DNA of 64,000 bases from Posidonia oceanica (taxonomy: Eukaryota > Streptophyta > Magnoliopsida > Alismatales > Posidoniaceae). The notes beneath the pieces are model-generated. The model was not told where the DNA came from. It did no database searches and was given only the letters and a program-made list of their open reading frames with translations. A program made the translations under genes and the position numbers. Each line of letters starts with the position of its first letter. Positions within the stretch are counted from its first letter, which is position 1. Where the stretch lies: positions 6,947,001 to 7,011,000 of the forward strand of contig JAZBRS010000013.1 of assembly GCA_037176725.1 (NCBI GenBank), written 5' to 3'. Below are positions 12,111 to 21,625 of this stretch, one piece after another.

Positions 12111-12219
12111 TTGGTTTGAAATGAAGGGTTTTGGGTTTGAAAAGATTGAGGGTTTTGAAGCCACCAGAGAGAGATTCACTAATTCAGCCTGTCAAAATGG
12201 GGTGTCTACAATAAGCTTC

Positions 12220-13620
12220 GGGCTTATCGACTGCAAAGGATAGGTTTCGGACGCATCGACCGCATGGGATGATTGGTGTGATAAGTTTGCAATCTTATCA
12301 ACCAAGACCGGATATGTTTCGAACTTATCGACCGGAAGCGATAGTTTACGGTCCTATCAGCCGGAAGTGATGGTTTACAGTCCTATCAACCGGAAGCGAT
12401 AGATTGGTATGATAAGCTTTCAAGCTTATCAACCAGGATCGGATAGTTTACGGCCCTATCAACCGGAAGCAATAGATTGGTATGATAAGCTTTCAGGCTT
12501 ATCAAACAGGATCGGATAGTTTATGGCCCTATCAACCGGAAGCGATAGATTGGTATAATAAGCTTTCAGGCTTATCAACCAGGATCGGATAGTTTACGGC
12601 TCTATCAACCGGAAGCGATAGATTGGTATGATAACCTTTCAGGCTTATCAACCAGGATCGGATAGTTTACGACCCTATCAACCAGAAGCGATAGATTGGT
12701 ATGATAAGCTTTCAGGCTTATCAACCAGGATCAGATAGTTTACGGTCCTATCAACCGGAAGCGATAGATTGGTATGATAAGCTTTCAGGCTTATCAACCA
12801 GGATCGGATAGTTTACGGCTCTATCAACCGGAAGCGATAGATTGGTATGATAACCTTTCAGGCTTATCAACCAGGATCGGATAGTTTACGACCCTATCAA
12901 CCAGAAGCGATAGATTGGTCTGATAAGCTTTCAGGCTTATCAACCAGGATCAGATAGTTTACGGCCCTATCAACCGGAAGCGATAGATTGGTATGATAAG
13001 CTTTCAGGCTTATCAACTAGGATCGGATAGTTTACGGTCCTATCAACCGGAAGCGATAGTTTACGGTCCTATCAACCAGAAGCGATAGTTTACGGTCCTA
13101 TCAACCGGAAGCGACAGATTGGTATGATAAGCTCTTAAGCTTATCAACCAGGATCGGATAAATTTTGGGCTTATCGGCCGCAAAGGTGTCACAATGTGAT
13201 AAATGATAGGTTTCAGACCCATCGATCGCTAAGGGTGATATGATAAGTGATAGTTTTCGGACCCATCGACCGCAAAGGGAGTGGATGGTAAGTTTCGGAC
13301 TTACTGACCGGAAAGGATAGGTTTCGTACCTATCGACCGCAAATGTTGATATGGTAAGCTTCGGGCTTATCGACCGCAAAGGATAGGTTTCGGACCCATC
13401 AACCGCAAGGGTTGCTAGTAGATGATAGGTTTCGGACCTATCGGCCGCAAAAGGTTGAAATGTGATAAGTTTCGAACTTATCGACCGCAAAGGGGTTGCT
13501 GATAAGTTTTGGACTTATCGACCACAAAGGATTGGAAAGTGATAAGTTTCGGACTTATCAACCGCAAAGGATTAGAAAGTGATAAGTTTCGGACTTATCG
13601 ACTGCAAAGGGTATAAGGGC
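12220..13620. repeat. About 73-bp tandem array in element B tail
   Basis: The unit holds GATAGATTGGTATGATAAGC, TTTCAGGCTTATCAACCAGG, ATCGGATAGTTTACGGCCCT and ATCAACCGGAAGC, totalling about 73 bases. Roughly ten regular units run from 12400 to 13130; looser forms built on GATAGGTTTCGGAC and ATCGACCGCAAAGG flank them. Each unit contains complementary halves (GATAAGC...GCTTATC and GATAG...CTATC) that could fold into hairpins in RNA. Confidence 0.85.
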
Positions 13621-14486
13621 ACCAAAATCCGAAGCAGAGCAAGGAAACGGATGGGCCTGCGACAGTTAGGCATGCTTCTTGGATGCAGCTGGAGATGTGA
13701 TACCATGGGGGAGCAAAAAAAGATGTCCCTGGTATCAGGGATGATACCAGGGGACAGTCGAAACACCCTTGGAATCAAAAGCGATAGACAAAGCTGACGC
13801 GCTTGTCAAACGAGTAGTTTGGGCTACTAGCTCGGCGAGGATCTGGCCAGGAGCGCTCGGTGGCTTTGCTCGTGTTGACGGCGCTTGTCTGCAGAGATTC
13901 TGGCATCCAAGTGGAACGCAGGGTCTTCTTATAGCTTCCCTTGGCGCTGAGAGTGTTGGTAGTTACTTCTAAGCTTGCAAGTTGTCAGGATCTGATAGTG
14001 CCCTCCTCATGACTCTGAGGGGCTGGATCTGCGAAGCTGAAGCAGTATGCTGAAGATGTGATTGTGACCATGCATGCATTATGTTATGGAAAGCAAACCA
14101 AACACGCAAGCAAGTGGCACGAAACATCCTTGTATTAATAAAGTCTTGATTACACGCCTGTAGCAGGCTGAACAATGTACAACAAGACTCAAAAAGGGAC
14201 ATGCAGTTATACAAACGTCCTAACTGGTCTGGGCTTTCTTCGACCTCCTGGTGTCAAGAAACAGAGGTGCAACAGGTGGGATCTCATTAATGCGCCAGAG
14301 CCCCTACACTTCAGTCAGATACTCAGGAGTACATCCTGAGCCCCTTACAGCTACAATGTCTGTGGACCGTACCTCATGACGCATGAGGTCGGCTAGCTTT
14401 GTTGTGACAGTAGTCGTGCTGAAAGGACAGGGCTGGAGCAGCTTCGGTGCTGTGCTGTCGATAAAAGCTCCCTGCTGGAAACCGAA
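13620..14486. other. Non-coding tail of element B between repeats and the extra ORF
   Basis: The part 13620-13790 resembles element A 1390-1600 (shared GACAGTT, CAGGGGACAG and ATACCA words). The part 13800-14486 shows no coding signal beyond short frames. Confidence 0.45.
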
Positions 14487-15485
14487 CTACCGCATAACCC
14501 GAATGGGGTGATACTCCATGCCTTCGATAAACCCTGGTAGGACGACCAGTCGCATGTCACGAGCGTCGAAGAAAACAGTGAACGGCTCTGCTGCAGATGG
14601 GATGATACGCCAAGTCACTGTATCATCAGTCAGCTTTTCCAACCTTTCATACTCCTCACGAACGGTCTTAATGGTCTTGGCGTGGCCGCTGCTGCAATAT
14701 GTCTCAAATGCATGTTTCTGGGGGCACAGAATGTTTATCTCCAGATGTCTGGCCAGCCACACCTATACCAGAGCCCCGCAGCCATGAAAGTACCGGCAGC
14801 GGTGCGAAATGCGGTCGAGCCTACGATACGTCTCAACTAGGACGACAGGTGCCAGGTCGATCTGGTGGGTCACCACAGCAAGGGCGATCTCCGCAACTTC
14901 AATGGCGACAGTCATCCGGCCATGGCTGAAGATTAGCTCGCACAAGAAGCGGGTGACGAAGCTGCGGAACCATAGTCCATCTCCCAGTGCGGCACGCTTT
15001 TTGGAGACCTCCTCAAAGTAGTTCAGGAGGAGGGCAGGCACAGGCCCGTTAACGCAGACCAATCTCTTCTCACAGTTTTGTGCATAAAGCCCAGTTAGCT
15101 CTCTCAAGACAGTGACATAACCAGTACGCCTCATGAACACAACTGGTCCCATGAGCGTGGAGAAGCCGCAGATCCGGCGTACTTCCTCCAGTGTTCGTGT
15201 CAGTTCCATCCTACTAAAGCAAAAGATGTGGTGTACTAGCTTCCAGAACCTTGCAGCAGCGCATAGAAGATGTCGACTAACCTCCACATCAGCAACTTTC
15301 AGAAGCTTGGATGGTATGCCCCACAAACGCAACTTCTCACAGTCAGCCTTAGTGAGCATGGCAATCCACTCTCGGAGAGTCCCGGAGCAGTGAGTCGGAG
15401 TTACCAAGGTAGGGAAACCCATTGCAGGAGAGAAAGCGAGCGGCTGTTGCAAAATCTTCGAGTACCTGTAATCAAAGCTGTTCAT
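14487..15485 (-). pseudogene. Extra ORF of element B, DUF7745-like (one stop)
   Basis: A frame starting at ATG 15485 runs to a TAG at 14765-14763 and continues in the same frame to about 14487, giving roughly 330 residues split by one stop. Sequence such as LEEVRRICGFSTLMGPVVF and WREWIAMLTKADCEKL-like wording recalls the DUF7745 family found in ORFs of plant TAT-type retroelements; the biochemical role is not known to me. It lies downstream of integrase, where TAT/Ogre elements often carry an additional ORF. Element A lacks it. The family assignment is from memory of motif style and could be wrong; the open frame is clear. Confidence 0.55.
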
Positions 15486-15599
15486 CAATCCGGAACATGT
15501 ACAGGCATATAGTACTGGCAGACAGAGAAGCAGATGTACATATAAAGCTAATAAAGCAGTTCAAACGCTACAGCTAGCAATCAGACCATAAAATTCAAG

Positions 15600-15835
15600 C
15601 ACATTCAGCTAAGCAAGGGGGCTTCGCCTGCACAGGGCAAAGTCGCACAAAAGGCACTCTTGTCCTCGTCCGTGTGTAGCGAGGAGACAAGGGAAGGGGG
15701 CTTCGTCCGTCTGGAATGAAGTCACAAAGGAGGTACACTTGTCCTTGTCCTGCACGGAGCAAGGAAATAAGCAAAAAGAGACTTCATCCGCCCGTAGCGA
15801 AGTCACAAAGAGATTTAGGGGCGGTGCCTGACTGC
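15600..15835. repeat. About 75-bp direct repeats
   Basis: Three units share GGGGGCTTCGYCYG, AAGTCRCAAA and CTTGTCCT words followed by GAGCAAGG or GCGAGGAGACAAGGG. They sit between the DUF7745-like ORF and integrase. Confidence 0.55.
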
Positions 15836-17099
15836 GCAAACCCGACGGCCTGTGAGGGGCCCCAAGGGGGTGCCAAAGTTGTCCTGCTGCCTCTGGAGTG
15901 GCTGCCCTGTCTCTAATTACTGGTGCACTCTTTGGGCCGTTGCACTGACAGTGATAGGTTGCTCCGAGGCTTGGAGGCGGTCAACTTGCCTTGGCAGAAG
16001 TACTGTCCTAGCGCTGAGCTAAGCCTTGCAGAGTGGAAGGAAAGGGGCAAAAGAAGTGATTTGATAGTGGATAGATGCATGCATGATCTATACTAAATCT
16101 ATTTCCCTCAGCATATGGAGTGCTTGATGCCTGCCGCAAAGGAAGGAGCGGTCTCTGATTCACCAGACTCTACTTAGATTCCTAACTGTTGGTAGCACTC
16201 CGGAATGGGTATTGAGGGTGCTTTGAGTGGTGGTGTAGTGAGGACGGACTCCATGCCAAACTCTCAAGGAGCTACACCTACTCTTTTCATTTTTCTTGTT
16301 TCTTTTGCTCCCACATAGGTGTGCAAACTTCCCCTACCCGTGGCTTGGAGGTAGTGGGCACCTGTTCGAAGGCTGAGGAGCTAGTGCCAGACAATGGTGG
16401 TTTGGCCCCCTGGGACTTGTGTATCTCCTAGGCGCAAACTTTAGTTCTCCTCTAAGATAGGCGAATGGAGGCGGGATCACGCTGCTAGCCTTTGTTCTAG
16501 GGGTGACTTTTGTCTTGGTCCCTCTTTTGTTTTCCTTGTTTTTTTTCTTTTCTTTTTGTCTTTTTTTTCTCTCTTTTTTTTCACTTTTTTTTGGCTCGCA
16601 AGCTTCCGCTGTCCTTAACTTAGAGGTAATGGGCGCCTAGTTTTAAGATGGGGGACTAGGCTTTGCAAGGCTGCTAGACTCCCAGGTGCGAAGTTTGGAT
16701 CCTCTCCAAAGTAATTCGGAGGGATGAGGTTATGCTGCAGACCTCTATCTCTAGGGCCGACTTCTGTCTTCGCCTTCTAGTCCTTTTTTGTGGTGCCCAG
16801 GCTAAGACATGGTTTTGCTCACACTCTCTCACACCGTAGGATTTTTTCTCCCTCTGGAGGTGTAAGTCATAGAGGGGTTTAGACATTTCGTCTGTCCTCA
16901 CTGGATGGTGGCTCCCTCACTGGTTAGGACATCTAAGTAGTGTCGGGTGAGGTAGAGGGTACTCCTTCCAGAGCAGGCAAGCATCTCTGATTTTCGTCAT
17001 CGGGCTTATGATAGTAATGCACATAATACATTTACAACTTTCTCTGCTAATAAACAAACAAACCTAAAATGCATGGAAAAAAGAAATGCAAGAAGTAAG
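15836..17099. other. Spacer of element B with two diverged duplicate blocks
   Basis: Blocks around 16310-16500 and 16590-16760 share GCAA(A/G)CTTCC, GAGGTA(A/G)TGGGC, GACT(A/C)CCAGG/GTGCGAAG and CTCCTCT-type wording, separated by a T-rich tract (16510-16590). No gene was seen. Confidence 0.45.
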
Positions 17100-18479
17100 A
17101 GAGAAAGGACTCTGCAAGGTAACGGCGGGCTACTGATAGTACTTCTTGAGGTAGCATGAATTGACCGGCTCAGACTGCTCAACCTGTTCCATGTCCTCAA
17201 GGACTACTGTGTTGCCGGAGAAGACCCGCTTTATCAAGAATGGGTCGTGCTAGTTGGGCCGGAATTTCCCTCGGCCGTCGGGGAGATGGATGGCTCGAAG
17301 GACAATATCCCCTGGGTTGAAGCTTCTGGGTCTAACCTTCTTCAGGTATGCTCTAGCCGAGCGCTTCTGGTAGCACTGAGCATGATGTATGGACTGCAGC
17401 CTATGCTCATCGAGCAGGTTTAGCTGTATGCAGCAGTCTTCAACCTATTCTGCTTCTTCCAGCTCAGCTTCTCATAGGATCAACAGTGAGGGGATCTCTA
17501 CTTCGACAGGCAGCACTGCCTCCATGCCGTACACCAGAGAGTACGGGGTGGCTCCTGTTGAGGTCTGGACTGATGTGCTGTACGCCTAGAGTGCGTACGG
17601 AAGCTTGTCATGCTAGTCCTTGTGAGTCTCTGCCATCTTTTTCAAGATTTTGATAAAGTTCTTGTTGGCAGACTCTACCGCGCCATTCATCTGTGGCCGA
17701 TAAGGCAAGGATCGGTGATGCTTGATATTGAAGTTCTGCAAATAGTCTTTGATCCTCTTGCCTATGAAGTTTGTGCCATTGTCGGAGATGAGCACGTGCG
17801 AGACCCCATACCGGGCTATGATATTGTTTTTGATAAACTTTTTTGTAGCCACGGCAGTGACTGTCTTGTAGGAGGTCGCTTCCACCCACTTGGTAAAGTA
17901 GTCGATCGCTACCAGAATGTAGCGATTACCGTTGAAAGTTGGTGGTTGTATGGCGCCGATGACATCGATCCCCCAGGTGGAGAAATGCCATGGCGAAGAC
18001 ATGCTATGCAATTCCTGTAGGGGAGCGTGTCTGAAGTTGCCATGGGTTTTGTAGCTATAGCACTTGTGCACAAATTGGCAGCAGTCTACCTCCATGGTTG
18101 ACCAGAAGTAGCCTTGGAGCATAATCTTCTTCGACAGCAACACACCGTTCATGTGAGGGCCGCAGGTCCCTGCATGAACTTGGAGCATCAGTGTGTCGGC
18201 CTCCTTCTTGTTTACGCAGCGTAGGAGCATCTAGTTGTAAAATCTTCTGTACAGATGTCTTACCCCTATCACGTACTTTGACGCCAGATGGGCCAAAGTC
18301 TTTCTGTCTGCTACTGAGGTGCCTGGTGGGGGGCTGCCAGATTCCAGGAAGACTTTAATGTCGTGGTACCATGGAAGTTCCTCTGCTGGATCTGCTTCCT
18401 CGATAGTCATGCAGTGTGCGGGCTGTTCCACACGAGAGACTGATACGTCACTGCACGATCCTCGGGTATAGAGAGCCAA
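17100..18479 (-). pseudogene. Element B integrase (stops in frame)
   Basis: The product would insert element DNA into the genome by strand transfer. The main open segment is 18230-17613. An HHCC-type zinc-binding region (HAGTCGPHMNG ... CCQFVHKC) comes first. The catalytic core then shows all three acidic residues: Asp in WGIDVIG, Asp in ISDNGTNF and Glu in NGAVESANK. Homology continues past a stop at 17588 to about 17100 ([15 protein letters not shown] and KFRPN followed by HDPFLI). TAG codons at 18233-18231, 17588-17586 and 17252-17250 fall where Trp is usual or plausible. The catalytic residues look intact, but the frame is not. Confidence 0.85.
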
Positions 18480-18941
18480 GATGCCAAGGTTACTAGAACA
18501 CCTACATAGGCGTTCTTGGCCCTGTTCATGTAGGTGAAGTAGATGCTTTCAAATTCTTCTATCAGCTTTAGGAGGCATTCATGGTAAGGTACCAGCTTAG
18601 GGTCTTTGGTCTTCCAGTCGCCATTAACTTGGGAGATGACCAGCATCGCATCTCTGTGTACATGCAGCTTGCGTACATCATGTTCGAGTGCGACTTACAG
18701 TCCCAGAAGGCAGGCTTCATACTCTGCCTCATTGTTGGTGGAAGGGAATGTCATCTTCCTTGCAAATGGGATCAGCTCTCCCTTCGACGTTGCTAAGACA
18801 GCGCTGATGCCTCTGCCCCTTCTATTGACCACGCCATCGAAGTACAGATGCCACTGTAGTTCGTCTTCAGGATCCTTCTGCTTTGGATCCTCCATGGCGA
18901 ATAGAATGTCTTCATCGGGGAACTGCGTCTACAGAGGCTGA
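18480..18941 (-). pseudogene. Element B second RNase H (archaeal-type)
   Basis: A second RNase H-like domain follows the usual one: LYFDGVVNRRGRG (first Asp), NNEAEYEACLLGL (Glu) and LVISQVNGDW (region of the third acidic residue). This additional domain is typical of TAT-lineage Ty3/gypsy elements and is thought to have been captured separately. It is split between two frames (open segments 18895-18695 and 18646-18407), so at least one indel is present. Confidence 0.8.
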
Positions 18942-18959
18942 TATTCAAGTAAGGGGAAT

Positions 18960-20210
18960 TTGGCCAGATGATCTGTCATGCCCTACCCCTTCATTAACTT
19001 CTGTGTGATGAAGGTGATGTCATACTGAGATAATAACACCTGCCACTTAACACATCTGCCTACCATAGCCGGCTTCTGGAAAGGGAACTTGATGGGGTCA
19101 TGCCGGCATAAGAGCTGGACCGGGTGCGCCATCATGTAATGCCTTAGCTTCTGCGCGGTCCAGACCAGAGATAGGCAGGTCTTCTCTATGGTGCTATACT
19201 TGGCTTCGCAATCAGTGAATTTCTTGCTCAGGTAATATATGGCACACTCCTTTCTACCCGTTTCATCATGTTGGCCCAAGACGGTGCCCATGGAATACTG
19301 TATGGTAGAAAGGTAGAGGATCAGAGGTCTCCCCAGCATGGGAGAAACCAACACAGGAGGCTTGATCAGGAGCTGCTTGATCTTGTCAAATACAGCTTGG
19401 CACACCTCGCTCCAGTTGATCTATGCATTCTTCTTTAGGAGCTTGAAGATCGGTTCGCAGATAGGTGTGAGCTGTGCGATGAACTGACTAATATACTGCA
19501 GACGCCCCAGCAGGCCTCTGACTTCCTTCTCAGTCTTGGGGGGTGGCATGTCCACGATGGCTTTAGCCTTGCTCGGGTCCACTTCAATCCCCCTCTGGCT
19601 GACAATGTAGCCCAGCAGCTTGCTGGATGATACCCCGAATACACATTTACTGGGGTTAAGGCGAAACTTATACTTCCTCAGGCAGTTAAAGAGCTTCTTG
19701 AGGCAAATGAGGTGATCCTCAGGCTCTCTAAACTTAACAATAATGTCGTCCATGTAGACCTCAACTTCTTGGTGCATGAGGTCGTGGAATAATGCTATCA
19801 TCGCCCTCTGATATGTTGCTCCGGCGTTCTTGAGCCCAAATGGCATGACCTGGTAGCAGAAGACTCCCTAGGGGGTGATAAAAGAAGTCTTCTCCATGTC
19901 TTCTTCTACCATTCTGATCTGATTGTAGCCGGAGAAGCCGTCCATGACGGAAAGCATCTTGTGCCCTGCAGTGTTGTCCACCAAGACGTCGATGTGCGGT
20001 ATAGGGAAGTCGTCCTTAGGACTGGCCTTGTTCAGATCCCTATAATCAATGCACATACAGACCCATCCGTCCTTCTTGGACACAGGCACGACGTTCGCGA
20101 GCCATTCTAGATAGAGGACGACCTTGAGAAAACCAACACTGTGCTGCTTCATGATTTCCTCTTTGATTTTGAGCAGCCACTGTGGTCGCCCCTTCCGAAG
20201 CTTCTACTTT
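18960..20210 (-). pseudogene. Element B reverse transcriptase and RNase H (stops in frame)
   Basis: The enzyme copies element RNA into DNA. Reading leftwards, 20152-19868 has WVCMCIDYRDLNKASPKD and SVMDGFSGYNQI, 19846-19421 has MPFGLKNAGATYQRAM and the catalytic YMDD box (VYMDDIIVK), and 19405-18983 has the connection and first RNase H (LILYLSTIQYSMGTVLGQ, KKFTDCEAKYSTIEK). The order and spacing are those of Ty3/gypsy pol. TAG stops lie at 20206-20204 (expected Gln), 19870-19868 (expected Trp before GVFCY) and about 19415. The active-site residues are preserved. Confidence 0.9.
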
Positions 20211-21625
20211 ACCGGCTTTGCATCTGGATCTAAAGGCAAGTTGTGCACCACGATCTCGACATCAAGGCCAATCATGTCTTCATAACTCCAAGTGAAGACA
20301 TCTGCATATTCCATAAGGAATGCAATAAACTCTACTTTGGCCTGGGGCGTCAGTAGGGCGCTGATGCGGACCTCTTTGACATCTTCAGCTGTGGCAATGT
20401 TGATAACCTCCGTCTCTTCCTCGACATTGAGGTTGGGCCCTTCTGGGTTGGCATCATAAGGCTAGAACTCAGGCGATAGTTCATCATTCTCATCTATGCC
20501 TGTACCATCCTCCTCCTCATATGCAATGACCTCTGAGAGGATCTCCTTCTCAAATGTGGGGTCTGTAATGTCGAAGGAGTAGACATGTTCCGCCTCTTCA
20601 TCCTGATAGTGTCTTAGGATGGTCACACTCAACCGAGTATTTCTGTAAGCTCGGTGGGTGGCATCTGCTTCAGCGGCCCCTGGTCCCACCGACTGATCTG
20701 GCTGCTCTATCTGTTCTGGCTGCTCTAGCACCACTGTCATTGCTGGGACTGCTTGGACTGCTGGGACTGCTCTGTCTGTTACCGCTGCTGTCTGCACTGT
20801 CCCCTCCTCCGCGTTCTCAGGTGTACTTGCGGGAGGTGTTAAGGGCGGATAACAGTCCTTTAGGCAATGAATCTGTGTACTATCGCCAAATGCACTGCAC
20901 AAACCATCTAGACCCGTCTTCTGGCTGCGGAGTGATCAACTCGTCTGGTCTAGTGGGTGCTGCCTCTAGTTCTTCTTCCAAGACCATTATTGAGGAATGG
21001 TCTTACGGCAGGGAGGGACCCGTGGCCACGGCTTCCCCTTTCCTCAGCGCCTGCTGTTCGGCGGCGTCTTTAGCCAATACCGCGAGTTGCTCTTGGAGCA
21101 GCAATTCCAAGTCTCTGAGCCTGTCAGCCACTTGGGCTTCTACAATCGCGCCCTCCTCGTCTTCTAGAGGTGTGTCAACGTAATACGCATAGACGGCCTC
21201 TTCAGAGTCCTGCCCGGCGATTCCTCCGCCTACGGGGTCCGCTCTGGCTTCCAGACATATCACCGGTCGGGGTGTCTACTCTGTTACTGGCTGGCTGGTT
21301 GGCTGACCTCCTGGCGTGGCTGGTTGTGACATTGGGGCAATCAGAGATGTGAATAGGCCGGTTAGGGATGCCACTGACAGTGGCGCCGACAGGGACAGTG
21401 CTGTGGCTGGAGGGGAGGCAAAGACGCTCTTCTGAAGGTCCAACAGCTGGACGGTTGCTCTGGGAAATGAAGCACCGGCACTCGTGTGTGATGGTGGTTG
21501 TTTCTCTGTAATAGCGGTGGGGGTCTTCCACAATGTTGGATATGCTAAAGCTGAAGGCGGTATGGCTGATGACGCCGCCTGCTTTACTTGTGGAGCTGCT
21601 GATGAGGCGGGTTGAGTCACGTCGT
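20211..21625 (-). pseudogene. Element B linker between protease and RT, with coiled-coil segment
   Basis: Frames 21620-21276, 21263-21003 and 20902-20462 read as one low-complexity linker: Ala/Ser/Pro-rich, then a heptad-rich stretch (VADRLRDLELLLQEQLAVLA), then an acidic segment ending before RT. A conserved-looking piece near 20330 (YADVFTWSYEDMIGLD) is the usual start of TAT RT homology. Two stops separate the frames. Confidence 0.6.
21621..21625 (+). repeat. Target-site duplication GTCGT, left copy
   Basis: GTCGT at 21621-21625 directly precedes the LTR start TGTTGACACC and is repeated at 27234-27238 directly after the LTR end ATTACTACA. Five bases is the usual Ty3/gypsy duplication length. 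Confidence 0.9.

Larger units (their letters stand above)
1..12210 (-). mobile_element. Element A: non-autonomous TAT-like Ty3/gypsy LTR retrotransposon, gag only
   Basis: The unit reads on the minus strand: 5' LTR (7823-12210), primer-binding site (7805-7821), leader repeats, gag (about 4123-5950), a long tail of tandem repeats, polypurine tract (13-25) and the last 12 bases of the 3' LTR at 1-12. Both LTR edges end GGGGTGTCTACA on the plus strand, so they belong to one element. Protease, reverse transcriptase, RNase H and integrase are absent between gag and the polypurine tract, so the element would depend on enzymes supplied in trans, as LARD-type elements do. Its tail resembles that of element B (compare 1390-1600 with 13615-13780). 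It lies inside B's repeat tail; the right target duplication would be ATAAG at 12211-12215, and the left one is outside the window. Confidence 0.85.
7823..12210 (-). repeat. Element A 5' LTR (4388 bp)
   Basis: In element orientation it starts TGTAGACACCCCATTTTGAC and ends GGATTACTACA, giving the TG...CA termini. It contains a segment conserved among all four LTRs of the family (about 8150-8255, including TGTTAGGCACCCCCGACACG) and another at 8385-8455 around GAACTCCAGGCAGTAAGC. It also holds a region of about 61-bp tandem repeats, a GC-rich segment (9960-10400), a T-rich stretch (11450-12000) and telomere-like words. Open frames inside are not supported as genes. Confidence 0.85.
12211..21625 (-). 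mobile_element. Element B, 3' part: RT to tail of a TAT-like Ty3/gypsy element
   Basis: Minus-strand order from 21625 down is linker, reverse transcriptase, RNase H, second RNase H, integrase, DUF7745-like ORF and tandem-repeat tail. The dual RNase H arrangement is a hallmark of the TAT/Ogre branch. The left end is cut by insertion of element A at 12210/12211, so B's polypurine tract and 3' LTR lie outside the window. The right end is cut by solo LTR C at 21625/21626, and B resumes at 27239. Stops in all enzyme frames make it defective. Confidence 0.85.
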
